DNA of 64,000 nt from Pseudomonas leptonychotis (GCF_004920405.1 NZ_RFLV01000001.1:1364001-1428000), one strand, 5' to 3'. Positions 17,293-26,233 are shown, numbered from the stretch's first letter. Notes: generated by a model from the letters alone, not told the origin. Translations and numbers: made by a program.

Positions 17293-19244
17293 ATAGGCGT
17301 CCGGGTCACCCTCTAACCCCGCATAATGAATCCAGTCGCCTGGCGGCCCTGTTGGACTTCGAGGTGCTGGATACGCCCGCCGAGCAGATGTTCGACACCA
17401 TCACAGCACTGGCCGCGCAGATATGCGGCACGCCCATCGCGCTGATCTCGCTGATCGACGCCGAACGCCAGTGGTTCAAGAGCCGGGTCGGTCTGGATGC
17501 CAGCGAAACGCCGCGAGAAATAGCCTTTTGTGCCCATGCGATCAACGGCGATCGCCTGTTCGAGGTGGACAACACCCTGCTGGACCCGCGCTTTTGCGCT
17601 AACCCGTTGGTCACCGGCGACCCGGATATTCGCTTCTACGCCGGTATGCCCCTGAGCGATGGTCAGGGCCACAACCTGGGCACCCTGTGCGTGATCGACC
17701 GTCAGCCACGCCATCTAAATGACGAGCAACGCCACGCCCTGCGCCTGCTGGCCGAGCAGACTGTGCAACTGTTCGAGCTACGCCTGCAAGCCCGTCGCCA
17801 GCGCGAGCAAGCCGCCCTGCACAAGGCCATGTTCCGCAGCGCCGGCACCGCCGTGCTGGTCACCGACCTGGACGGGTTGATCCAACAAACTAGCCCCGGC
17901 GTGGCCACCCTGCTCGGCTATAACCCCGAGCAATTGCAGGGCCAGCCTTTGGAGCTGCTACTGGCTCAGAACAGCGATCAACTGCCCGATGATCCGCAGC
18001 GCCCACAACTAGCAACATTGGCAGGCCAAGGCCAGGTGCATGAGGTGCAGTTACGCCACAGCAACGGTCAAAGCGTGCCGGTGCTGCTGACCCTGGCCCC
18101 GATCAGCCTGGAAGCTCAAGCTCCTATGGGTTACCTGTGCATCGCCCATGACCTGAGCGACCGCGAAGAAGCCCTGCAACGTCTGCACAAAGTAGCGGCC
18201 CACCTACCCGGCATGGTCTATCAATTTATCCAGCGCGCCGATGGCAGCAGCTACTTCCCCTATGCCAGCCGAGGCATCGAGATAATCTATGGCCTGACGC
18301 CGGAAGCGGTCAGCCAGGATGCAGCGCCGGCATTCGCCCTGATTCACCCCGATGATTTGCAGGTAGTGACCGAGAGCGTCGCCCTGTCGGCGGTCTCCCT
18401 GCAGCCCTGGTACCGCGAGTACCGCGTGTTGCACCCACAACGAGGGCTCATCTGGGTCGAGGGCCGCTCCACGCCACAGCTCTTGGACAATGGTGCAATC
18501 ATCTGGCACGGCTTTATCAACGATATCAGCGAACGCAAGCATATGGAGCGGCTAAAGAGTGAGTTCGTCTCGACCATCAGCCATGAACTGCGCACCCCGT
18601 TGACCGCAATCGCCGGCTCCCTTGGCCTGGTCAATGGCGGCGCGCTGGGCCAGGTGCCTCAGGCCATGGCCGAAATGCTGCACATCGCCGAGCTGAACAG
18701 CCAGCGCCTGCGCCAGCTGATTGATGACTTGCTCGATATGGACAAGCTGATTGCCGGCAAGATGGACTTCAACCTGCAGCTGCTGGAACTCGACACCCTA
18801 CTGACCGAATGCAGCACCAGCCACCAAAGCTTTGCCCAGCATCACGGTGTGCAACTGCTGCAGGTGCCCGGGCCGCCCCTGCAGATCGTGGCCGACTCTT
18901 TCCGCCTGCAGCAGGTGCTGAGCAACCTGCTGTCCAACGCCCTGAAATTTTCCCCGGCCCAGGGCGTGGTGCGCCTGTTCAGCCAGCTGCACGGCAATTG
19001 CGTACGTATCCAGGTCAGCGACCAGGGGCCCGGCATACCAGCGGACTTTGCCGGGCGCATGTTCGAGAAGTTCTCCCAGGCCGATGCCAGCGACCGTCGA
19101 CAGAAGGGCGGTACCGGCCTTGGCCTGGCCATCAGCAAAGAGCTGATCGAACATATGGGCGGACGCATCGGCTTCGATTCAGCACCCGGCCAGGGCAGTA
19201 CCTTCTGGATCGAACTGCCTCTCGACGCGGCAGCTGAGGCATGA
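17289..19244 (+). CDS. Cytosolic GAF-PAS-PAS sensor histidine kinase
   Basis: 651 residues, no membrane segment. Order: GAF (about 25-165, LISLIDAERQWFKSRVGLD, a common N-terminal GAF type), PAS (about 172-290), PAS (about 293-415), HisKA with ISHELRTP (His432), HATPase_c (about 530-645; LSNLLSNALKFSP, DQGPGIP, GGTGLGLAIS). The stretch after the His box (LTAIAGSLGLVNGGALGQVP) nearly repeats that of the two flanking kinases, pointing to tandem duplication of the catalytic core with different sensors. No receiver attached. Starts and ends with 4-base overlaps. Confidence 0.92.
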   Translation: MNRRPGHPLTPHNESSRLAALLDFEVLDTPAEQMFDTITALAAQICGTPIALISLIDAERQWFKSRVGLDASETPREIAFCAHAINGDRLFEVDNTLLDPRFCANPLVTGDPDIRFYAGMPLSDGQGHNLGTLCVIDRQPRHLNDEQRHALRLLAEQTVQLFELRLQARRQREQAALHKAMFRSAGTAVLVTDLDGLIQQTSPGVATLLGYNPEQLQGQPLELLLAQNSDQLPDDPQRPQLATLAGQGQVHEVQLRHSNGQSVPVLLTLAPISLEAQAPMGYLCIAHDLSDREEALQRLHKVAAHLPGMVYQFIQRADGSSYFPYASRGIEIIYGLTPEAVSQDAAPAFALIHPDDLQVVTESVALSAVSLQPWYREYRVLHPQRGLIWVEGRSTPQLLDNGAIIWHGFINDISERKHMERLKSEFVSTISHELRTPLTAIAGSLGLVNGGALGQVPQAMAEMLHIAELNSQRLRQLIDDLLDMDKLIAGKMDFNLQLLELDTLLTECSTSHQSFAQHHGVQLLQVPGPPLQIVADSFRLQQVLSNLLSNALKFSPAQGVVRLFSQLHGNCVRIQVSDQGPGIPADFAGRMFEKFSQADASDRRQKGGTGLGLAISKELIEHMGGRIGFDSAPGQGSTFWIELPLDAAAEA

Positions 19245-22132
19245 AACGCATCATTAAACCGCTGCAGGCCCGACCACGATTGCTGCCCCTGCTGGTACTG
19301 CTGTGCAGCTGCATTGCCACCCTGTTTGCCTGGTACAGTCTGCGCCAGAGCCAACAGGCTGCCGCCGAGCTGCATTTCCAGCAGCTCAGCGTGGAGGTAC
19401 TCGAAGCCATCGAAAAGCGTATGGGCAACCACCAGCAGATCCTGCTCGGCGGCGCCAGCTTGTTCGAGGCCAGTGAGGCGGTCAGCCGCGAGGAGTGGCA
19501 GCGCTATATCCAGCGCCTGGAGTTGAGCAGCAACTATCCCGGCATTCAGGGTGTGGGTTACAGCCAGGTGATCCGCGCCCACCAGCTGGCCGAGTTCGAG
19601 GCAGCGCGCCGCGCCGAGGGCTTCCTCAACTTCGCCGTACGCCCGCCAGGCCCTCGCGAGCTGTACACCTCAATTCTCTATCTGGAGCCGTTTAGCGGAC
19701 GTAACCTGGCCGCCTTTGGCTATGACATGTTTTCCGAGCCGGTGCGCCAGGCCGCCATGCTCAAGGCTGCACGCAGCGGCCAGGCCCAACTTAGCGGCAG
19801 AGTCACCCTGGTTCAGGAGACACACGGCCCAGTGCAGGCCGGGCTACTGATGTATGTGCCCATCTATGAGCCCGGCAGCCCGCTGCGCAGCGAGCAGGAG
19901 CGGCTGCAAGCCTTACAGGGCTTTGTCTACAGTCCCTATCGGGTCAACGACCTGATGAGCGGCATACTCGATGGCCGCGAGCTGGAGCTCGACTTCGCCC
20001 TGTTCGCCGGCCCCCAGCTCGACCCCGAGCAGCGCCTGTACCTCAGCCACCCACGCCTGGAGCAAACCGAAGCGCCCCCTAGCCAGGCCCAGCTTCAGCT
20101 CTTCGGCCAGACCTGGACTGCGGCCTTCTATGCCCAGCCTGGCTACTACGCCAGCTTTCAGCAGGGTCAAAGCAGCCTGCTGATTCTCGGCGGCGCCATC
20201 AGCCTGCTGTTGTTCTTCCTCGCCCGCACCCTGGCCATCGGGCAGCAACAAGCCCTGGCTCTCGCCCATGACATGACGGCTCAACTGCGCGCACAGCAAG
20301 ACGAGCTGCGCCGCAGTGATGCGCGTCTGAATCGGGTACTGCAGGGTGGCCATGACGGCTGGTGGGATCTGGATATGACCCGCCGCAGCTTCTTCGCCTC
20401 GGCCCGCGCCTGGCAGATGCTCGGCTACCCCGACGAAGGACCGCAACCGCCCCTGGGCAGCTTGCAACAGCTTGTGCACCCCGATGACCTGCGCGCCTTG
20501 CAGCACCAGCTGCAACCGCCACCCGGCCAGCAGGAGCACCACCTGAACCATGAGTGCCGCCTCTTGCGCCAAGACGGCCAGAGCCTGACGGTGTTGCTGC
20601 GCGCCCTGGTGCAGTGCACCAGCGAGGGTCAGGTACTGCGGATCAGCGGCACAGCCATGGACCTCACCGAGCAAAAGCGCATCGAGCAGTTGAAGAATGA
20701 TTTTGTCTCCACCGTCAGCCACGAACTGCGCACCCCGCTGACCTCCATCGCAGGCTCCCTGGGCCTGATTAACGGCGGCGCCTTTGGCGCGGTACCCGAG
20801 GCCATGCGGCCGATGCTGAAGATTGCTCAGCAGAACAGTCAGCGCCTCGGCCATCTGATCAACGACCTACTGGATATGGACAAGCTCGCAGCAGGCAAGC
20901 TCAACTTCGAGCTGGGCAGGCTTGACCTCGAAGAACAGCTGCACGAAAGCCTGCAGGCTAACCAGTCCTATGCCAATCAGCATGAGGTTGAATTGATTCT
21001 GGATACCACCCTCCCCGCCACCATTCGCGCCGACGCCATGCGCCTGCAGCAAGTGCTGGCCAACTTCCTTTCCAACGCCATCAAGTTCTCCTGCCCAGGC
21101 AGCCAGGTGCATCTGCACAGCACCTTGCGTAATGGCCGAGTGAGGATCAGCGTCAGCGACCAGGGGCGCGGAATACCCGAGCATTTTCGTGGCCATATTT
21201 TCCAAAAGTTCTCCCAGGCCGAGAGCGGTGACCAGCGGCAGAAAGGCGGCAGCGGCCTGGGCCTGGCCATCAGTAAGGAACTGATCGAGCGCATGGGGGG
21301 CCAGGTCGGTTTCGATTCCAAAGAAGGCCAAGGCAGCACCTTCTGGTTTGAGCTGCCCGTGCTGGCCGACAACCTGCCAGCGCTCAGCCGGCAACAACCG
21401 AGCATTCTGGTAGTAGAGGACGAGGAGGACATCTCCCACCTGCTGCAGCTGCTACTGCAGCGCGCCGGTTATCGGGTGCTACAGGCCCATAGCCTGGCCC
21501 AGGCGCGCCAGTTGCTGGCCAGCGAAGTCATTGCCGCCATTACCCTGGATCTGCGTTTGCCCGATGGCAACGGCCTGCAGCTGATCAAAGAACTGCGTCA
21601 AGATCCGGCCTGCCAAGGGCTGCCCATTCTGGTGATCTCCGCCGCCAGCGAGCAGGGACGCCTGACCCTGCAAGGCGGCCTGCAGGGCATCGACTGGCTG
21701 GACAAACCTATTGACCCGCGACGCCTGCTCACTAGCCTGCACCAGTCACTCAAGGGCCTGACGGACAGACCCCGAGTGCTGCATGTTGAGGATGATGCTG
21801 ATCTGCAGCGGGTGATCGCCGAGCAGGGCCGCCCACTGGCCGATTTCATTGCTGCGTCTAACTTGGCCGAAGCCCGCAACCATCTGGCCGCAGGCGGTCT
21901 AGACTTGGTGTTGCTGGATATTGAACTGCCCGATGGCAACGGCTTGGAGCTGATCGAGGAGATTCATCGCCTGTATCCCGGCTTGCCGGTGGTGATATTG
22001 TCTGCCGCAGAACTGTCCACCGAACAACTCAATCGGGTCGAGGCAGCCCTGGCCAAATCTCGCACCGATACACAGCACTTCCTCGACGTACTGGCCCGCC
22101 TGCTGCCAACCAAGGAGAGTCACCATGCCTGA
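19241..22132 (+). CDS. CHASE-PAS hybrid sensor histidine kinase with two receivers
   Basis: 963 residues. Order: transmembrane helix (14-32), CHASE periplasmic sensor (about 60-260, NYPGIQGVGYSQVI), second helix (about 310-332), PAS (about 363-480), HisKA with VSHELRTP (His494), HATPase_c (to about 710; DQGRGIP, GGSGLGLAIS), receiver 1 (about 724-840, Asp770 in LDLRLPDG), receiver 2 (about 844-960, Asp893 in LDIELPDG). It is the only kinase of the cluster with its own receivers, so it may be the hub from which phosphate passes to the Hpt protein at 22504. The next gene overlaps by 8 bases. Confidence 0.92.
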   Translation: MKRIIKPLQARPRLLPLLVLLCSCIATLFAWYSLRQSQQAAAELHFQQLSVEVLEAIEKRMGNHQQILLGGASLFEASEAVSREEWQRYIQRLELSSNYPGIQGVGYSQVIRAHQLAEFEAARRAEGFLNFAVRPPGPRELYTSILYLEPFSGRNLAAFGYDMFSEPVRQAAMLKAARSGQAQLSGRVTLVQETHGPVQAGLLMYVPIYEPGSPLRSEQERLQALQGFVYSPYRVNDLMSGILDGRELELDFALFAGPQLDPEQRLYLSHPRLEQTEAPPSQAQLQLFGQTWTAAFYAQPGYYASFQQGQSSLLILGGAISLLLFFLARTLAIGQQQALALAHDMTAQLRAQQDELRRSDARLNRVLQGGHDGWWDLDMTRRSFFASARAWQMLGYPDEGPQPPLGSLQQLVHPDDLRALQHQLQPPPGQQEHHLNHECRLLRQDGQSLTVLLRALVQCTSEGQVLRISGTAMDLTEQKRIEQLKNDFVSTVSHELRTPLTSIAGSLGLINGGAFGAVPEAMRPMLKIAQQNSQRLGHLINDLLDMDKLAAGKLNFELGRLDLEEQLHESLQANQSYANQHEVELILDTTLPATIRADAMRLQQVLANFLSNAIKFSCPGSQVHLHSTLRNGRVRISVSDQGRGIPEHFRGHIFQKFSQAESGDQRQKGGSGLGLAISKELIERMGGQVGFDSKEGQGSTFWFELPVLADNLPALSRQQPSILVVEDEEDISHLLQLLLQRAGYRVLQAHSLAQARQLLASEVIAAITLDLRLPDGNGLQLIKELRQDPACQGLPILVISAASEQGRLTLQGGLQGIDWLDKPIDPRRLLTSLHQSLKGLTDRPRVLHVEDDADLQRVIAEQGRPLADFIAASNLAEARNHLAAGGLDLVLLDIELPDGNGLELIEEIHRLYPGLPVVILSAAELSTEQLNRVEAALAKSRTDTQHFLDVLARLLPTKESHHA

Positions 22133-22511
22133 ACTCAAGCGCATCCTGCATGTGGAGGACGACCCTTCGATCCAGGCTGTGGCCAAAGTTGCCCTAGAAG
22201 CCGTGGGTGGCTTTCAGGTACTCAGCTGCTCATCCGGACAAGACGCGCTGGATCAATTGCAGGGCTTTGCCCCGGACTTTATCCTGCTGGATGTGATGAT
22301 GCCGGACATGGATGGCCCACAAACCCTGGCGCGCATCGCTCGGCTGATCGATATCAACCTCGTGCCGGTCGCCTTTATGACCGCCAAAGTGCAGCCCGCA
22401 GAAATCGCTCATTACCGCAGCCTCGGCGCTCGCGACGTGATCATAAAACCCTTCGACCCCATGCAGCTGGCCGCACAAGTGCGCAAAATCTGGAGCCAGG
22501 CCCATGAGTGA
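22125..22511 (+). CDS. Stand-alone receiver-domain response regulator
   Basis: 128 residues, a single CheY-like domain: HVEDDPSIQ (acidic pair), phosphoacceptor Asp56 in LLDVMMPDMDG, FMTAKVQ (Thr), IIKPFDP (Lys). All key residues are intact and there is no output domain. It could be a phosphate shuttle or sink between the three kinases and the Hpt domain of the next gene, or act by protein contact. It overlaps the genes on both sides by 8 bases. Confidence 0.9.
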   Translation: MPELKRILHVEDDPSIQAVAKVALEAVGGFQVLSCSSGQDALDQLQGFAPDFILLDVMMPDMDGPQTLARIARLIDINLVPVAFMTAKVQPAEIAHYRSLGARDVIIKPFDPMQLAAQVRKIWSQAHE

Positions 22512-24156
22512 AGGCAAGAGCGCGGCCGATGAGCTGCAACAACACCTGCAACGGCTGAGTAATGCCTTTGCCTTGCGTTTGCAGGAAGAGCTGCCGGCGC
22601 TGGGGCAGGACGCCGAGCGCCTGCTGCATGCCGCCGAGCAGCACGAACAGTTGCAACACCTGCAAAGCCTGCGTGACCAGTTACACAAACTCGCCGGGGC
22701 CGCCGGCACCTTCGGTTTCAGCAGCCTCGGCCAACGCGCTCGCGAATTGGAGCAAGAGGCCGATCAATGGCTGCAAACCCTGCAGCAAGAACAGCAAAGC
22801 CTGCAGGATTTCATTGGCAACCTGCAGCAACTCGCCACCCAGCAGTACCAGGCCGAAAGCACCCAGGCGCCCGCTACCCAAGCCGCCAAAGCCCCTCGCC
22901 CCAGCAGCAATGCCCGGCGCATCTACATCCTCGAAGATCAACTGGCGATTGGCGAGAACATGCGCCTAACGCTAAACAACTTCGGCTACCAGGCCGAGCA
23001 CTTCACCCGCATCGTCGACCTCGACGCGGCACTGCAACAGCAACTGCCGGACGCACTGATCGTCGACGTTAATTTGCCCGACGAAGAACTTACCGGCCTG
23101 GCATATGCCGCCAGCCTGCAACAGCGCTTGGACGAACCCCTGCCGCTGCTGGTGATCACCACCCAGAACGACTTCGCCACCCACCTGGAAGCGGTGCGGG
23201 TCGGAGCCATGGGCTTCTTCACCAAACCGGTGGATATCCCCCAGCTGGAGAACCGTCTGGAGCGCTGTTTTTCCCAACAACAGGGTGAACCCTACCGGGT
23301 ATTGATCATCGACGATGACCGCGAACTGGCCAGCCGCTTCAGCCTGATCCTGCGCGGGGCCAATATGCTGGTGGAAATGCTCCACGAGCCCGCCGATATC
23401 TTCGAATGCATGCGTGACTTCAACCCCGAAGTGGTACTGCTGGATGTCAGCATGCCGGATTGCACCGGCCCGGAGCTGGCACAGATCATCCGCATGAACG
23501 ACGAATGGCTGCGCGTGCCGATCATTTATCTGTCCGCGGAAACCGATATCGGCCGACAGATGAACGCGTTGATCAAGGCCGGTGACGACTTCGTCACCAA
23601 ACCAATCTCCGACAATGCCTTGGTCGCCGCCGTCTTCTCCCGCGCCCAACGTGCACGTCTGCTGAGCAACGCCCTGTCGCGCGACAGCCTGACCGGCCTA
23701 CTCAAACACGCCGACATCAAGGAGCAGGCAGCGGTCGAGCTGGAGCGCGCCCAACGCAGCGGCAAACCCGCCAGCGTGGCCATGCTCGATATCGACTTCT
23801 TCAAGAAGGTTAACGACAGTTACGGCCATGCCGCCGGTGACAATGTTATCCGTGCCCTGGCCAACCTGCTGCGCCAGCGTTTGCGCCGCATTGATAGCCT
23901 GGGCCGTTACGGCGGCGAAGAATTTCTGGTGGTATTGCCGGACTGCCCAGCAGATCAGGCAAAACGAATTCTCGATGAAATTCGTCAACGTTTCGCTGAA
24001 TTGAACTTCATCGCCAGCGGCAGTGAGTTTTCAGTCACCCTGAGCGCCGGCATCGCCTCCACCGCAGACGCCCCCACCAGCTCAGGTGATTTCTTGGAGA
24101 AGGCCGACCGCGCGCTCTACGCCGCCAAACATGGCGGTCGTAATCAAGTGCGTTAG
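22504..24156 (+). CDS. Hpt-REC-REC-GGDEF diguanylate cyclase
   Basis: 550 residues, cytosolic, last gene of the operon. Order: Hpt domain (about 10-110) with LHKLAGAAGTFG (phospho-His61), receiver 1 (about 138-262, Asp188 in VDVNLPD), receiver 2 (about 265-385, Asp314 in LLDVSMPDCTG), GGDEF (about 392-548) with GRYGGEEFLVVL and an inhibitory site RRID five residues before it. It should make c-di-GMP, with activity set by phosphorylation through its own Hpt and receivers. It is the only Hpt-bearing protein of the cluster, so the relay probably ends here. Confidence 0.92.
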   Translation: MSEGKSAADELQQHLQRLSNAFALRLQEELPALGQDAERLLHAAEQHEQLQHLQSLRDQLHKLAGAAGTFGFSSLGQRARELEQEADQWLQTLQQEQQSLQDFIGNLQQLATQQYQAESTQAPATQAAKAPRPSSNARRIYILEDQLAIGENMRLTLNNFGYQAEHFTRIVDLDAALQQQLPDALIVDVNLPDEELTGLAYAASLQQRLDEPLPLLVITTQNDFATHLEAVRVGAMGFFTKPVDIPQLENRLERCFSQQQGEPYRVLIIDDDRELASRFSLILRGANMLVEMLHEPADIFECMRDFNPEVVLLDVSMPDCTGPELAQIIRMNDEWLRVPIIYLSAETDIGRQMNALIKAGDDFVTKPISDNALVAAVFSRAQRARLLSNALSRDSLTGLLKHADIKEQAAVELERAQRSGKPASVAMLDIDFFKKVNDSYGHAAGDNVIRALANLLRQRLRRIDSLGRYGGEEFLVVLPDCPADQAKRILDEIRQRFAELNFIASGSEFSVTLSAGIASTADAPTSSGDFLEKADRALYAAKHGGRNQVR

Positions 24157-24313
24157 ACCCGCCCGCTATGGCTGCAGCAGAGCACGATGCTTACGCCTTG
24201 AGGTCAGCTAAACCTATTACCTGGGCGGTTAATAGGCGTCGCCGCTTGGTTTTGTGAAATTTATAGCGTAGATTTTCATGAAATTATCTAAATAGAATTT
24301 CATGAGGCGCGCC
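24157..24313 (+). promoter_or_regulatory. Promoter region of the gamma-glutamylputrescine module
   Basis: AT-rich from 24250 on. It holds the palindrome TTTCATGAAA (24274-24283) and a second TTTCATGA (24299-24306) overlapping the first possible ATG, plus TGAAATTT at 24255. These repeats could be the operator of the XRE-cupin regulator encoded at 25676; this is inference. Confidence 0.4.
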
Positions 24314-25603
24314 ATGTTCAAGCAATCCGCCCAGCACATCAGCACCTACTACGCCGGCACCTACCCAGGGCAGATCCCCCTGCGCCCGCGCCTGCAGGAG
24401 CCGCTGCAATGCGACGTGCTGATTATCGGTGGCGGCTTCAGCGGCCTGCACAGCGCGCTGCGCCTGGCGCTGGCCGGCAAGAAGGTGGTCGTGCTGGAGG
24501 CCAGCCGCCTGGCCTGGGCGGCCTCCGGACGCAACGGCGGCCAGGCACTGCCGGGCTGGTCTTGCGACATGCCGCCGTTCGAGAAAGCCCTCGGCCTGGA
24601 GCGCGCCCGTCGCCTGTGGGACAGCATGGTCTGGGCCGCCGAGGAGATGTGCGAGCTGCCCAAGCGTCACAACTTCGACATCGACTACCGCACCGGCGCC
24701 ATCTACACCGCCGTGCTGCCGCGCCGGGTCAAACAGTTGCAAGAGAGCCTCGAAGAAGCCGAGCAGAAATACGGCTATTCGCAGCTGAGCTTTATCCCTA
24801 AAGAACAGCTGCCGGAGTGGATCGCCAGCCCACGCTATCTGGCTGCCCTGCACGACGCTGGTGCTGCTCACCTCAACCCGCTGAAACTGGCCCAGGGTTT
24901 GGCAGCGGCCATCGAAGCGGCTGGCGGGCAGGTTTTCGAGCAGAGCAAGGCGCTGGAATACCGCGAAAGCACAGACGGCTATGTCGCGCGCACCGAGCAC
25001 GGCGAAGTGCGCAGCGACGTATTGATACTGGCCTGCAACGCCTATATCGACCGCCTCGACCCGCAGTTGGCGAAGCGCCTGCTGCCGGTCGGTTCTTACC
25101 AAGTCGCCACCGCGCCGCTCGACCCCGAACTGGCGCGCTCGCTGTTCCCCCGTGGCACCTGCGCCATCGACAACCAGTTCGTACCCGACTACTTCCGCGT
25201 CACCCCGGACAACCGCCTGCTGTTCGGCGGCGGCTGCACTTACCTGGGCGGCATCCCCAAGGATGTGCCGGCAGCCACCCGGCCATATCTGGAGCGAGTG
25301 TTCCCGCAACTGCGCGGCGTGCAGATCGACTACGGCTGGGGCGGGCATATCGACTGCACCATGCACCGTACCCCAGATGTCGGCCGCAGCGGGCAGAAGT
25401 ACTGGCTGCAGGGTTTCTCCGGTCACGGCATCCTGCCGACTCTGGCCGCCGCCCGCGCCGTCAGCGACGCGATTCTCGGCGACACCAGCCTACTCGACCT
25501 CTATCAAGGCCTGCACAACCCGCGCTTCCCCGGCGGCGACTTGCTGGCGGCGCCTATCGAAGCCGTCGGCAAAGCCTGGTATCGACTGCGCGATGTGATT
25601 TGA
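24314..25603 (+). CDS. FAD-dependent gamma-glutamylputrescine oxidase (PuuB/PauB-type)
   Basis: 429 residues from ATG 24314, which has GAGG six bases upstream; ATG 24302 in frame overlaps that site and is less likely. DAO-fold flavoprotein: dinucleotide site DVLIIGGGFSGLHSALRLA, then SGRNGGQ and a C-terminal GHGILPT flavin contact. The family oxidises the free amine of gamma-glutamyl polyamines to the aldehyde with release of ammonia and H2O2. A paralogue is encoded at 42674, sharing the YYA...IGGGFSGL start and the FPGG...WHRM-like end. Downstream are the regulator and the ligase of the same pathway. Confidence 0.87.
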   Translation: MFKQSAQHISTYYAGTYPGQIPLRPRLQEPLQCDVLIIGGGFSGLHSALRLALAGKKVVVLEASRLAWAASGRNGGQALPGWSCDMPPFEKALGLERARRLWDSMVWAAEEMCELPKRHNFDIDYRTGAIYTAVLPRRVKQLQESLEEAEQKYGYSQLSFIPKEQLPEWIASPRYLAALHDAGAAHLNPLKLAQGLAAAIEAAGGQVFEQSKALEYRESTDGYVARTEHGEVRSDVLILACNAYIDRLDPQLAKRLLPVGSYQVATAPLDPELARSLFPRGTCAIDNQFVPDYFRVTPDNRLLFGGGCTYLGGIPKDVPAATRPYLERVFPQLRGVQIDYGWGGHIDCTMHRTPDVGRSGQKYWLQGFSGHGILPTLAAARAVSDAILGDTSLLDLYQGLHNPRFPGGDLLAAPIEAVGKAWYRLRDVI

Positions 25604-25607
25604 TCCC

Positions 25608-25658
25608 GTAGCCCGGATGCAATCCGGGACCACCCTCCCCGGATTACATCCGGGCTAC
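25608..25658. repeat. Dispersed inverted repeat (GTAGCCCGGAT type)
   Basis: Arms 25608-25627 and 25639-25658 match at 19 of 20 positions around an 11-base loop. The same arm sequence occurs at 27769 and 34470. It sits between the oxidase stop and the regulator start. Confidence 0.85.
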
Positions 25659-25675
25659 GCCATAAGGAACACACG

Positions 25676-26233
25676 ATGGACATGCAGGAAGAAGTCGAAG
25701 GTCTGGCGATCCTGATACGCGATCTGCGTAAGCATAAGAACCTCACCCTGGGTGAGCTGGCTACGCGCATCGACCGTTCGGTGGGCTTTCTCTCCCAGGT
25801 CGAGCGCGGCCTGTCGCGGCCTACCGTGGCGGACCTCACCGCCATCAGTGAAACCCTCGGCGTGCCGACCACCTATTTTTATAGCCTGAGCAAGCCGCGC
25901 GCCGTGCCCTGGGTGACCCGCCCAGATGAGCGCCGCACCCTCTACTACGCCGGCGGCATCACCGACGTGTTGGTCTCCCCCAGCATCGCGGCCGGGTTCT
26001 CCATGCTCGAAAGCTTTCTGCAACCGGGCGCAAGCAGCGGCGAAGGGCACTTGAATGACAGCGACGAGCAAGGCGGCTTTGTCCTCGAAGGCGAACTGAC
26101 GATCTGGTACGGCGACGCCGCCGAGCCGGTCACCCTCGGCCCGAATGACAGCTTCCAGCTGCCGCCGCATGCGCAGTTCCGCTACGCCAACCTGACCGAT
26201 TCCCCCACACGAGTCCTCTGGGTCTTCAACTGA
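25676..26233 (+). CDS. XRE-cupin transcriptional regulator (PuuR-like)
   Basis: 185 residues. Helix-turn-helix at about 12-66 (LTLGELATRIDRSVGFLSQV) and a cupin_2 domain at about 110-185 (DEQGGFVLEGELTIWYGD, GPNDSFQLPPHAQFRY). This architecture is that of PuuR/PauR-type repressors that sense putrescine or a glutamylated derivative. It lies inside the gamma-glutamylputrescine module, between oxidase and ligase. AAGGA precedes ATG 25676. Probably a local repressor of this module; a second one of this type is at 37930. Confidence 0.87.
   Translation: MDMQEEVEGLAILIRDLRKHKNLTLGELATRIDRSVGFLSQVERGLSRPTVADLTAISETLGVPTTYFYSLSKPRAVPWVTRPDERRTLYYAGGITDVLVSPSIAAGFSMLESFLQPGASSGEGHLNDSDEQGGFVLEGELTIWYGDAAEPVTLGPNDSFQLPPHAQFRYANLTDSPTRVLWVFN

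Noticed and set aside
24284..25426. 380-codon frame on the - strand
   Set aside because: Antisense to the FAD oxidase with clear dinucleotide-binding motif; no recognisable domain of its own.
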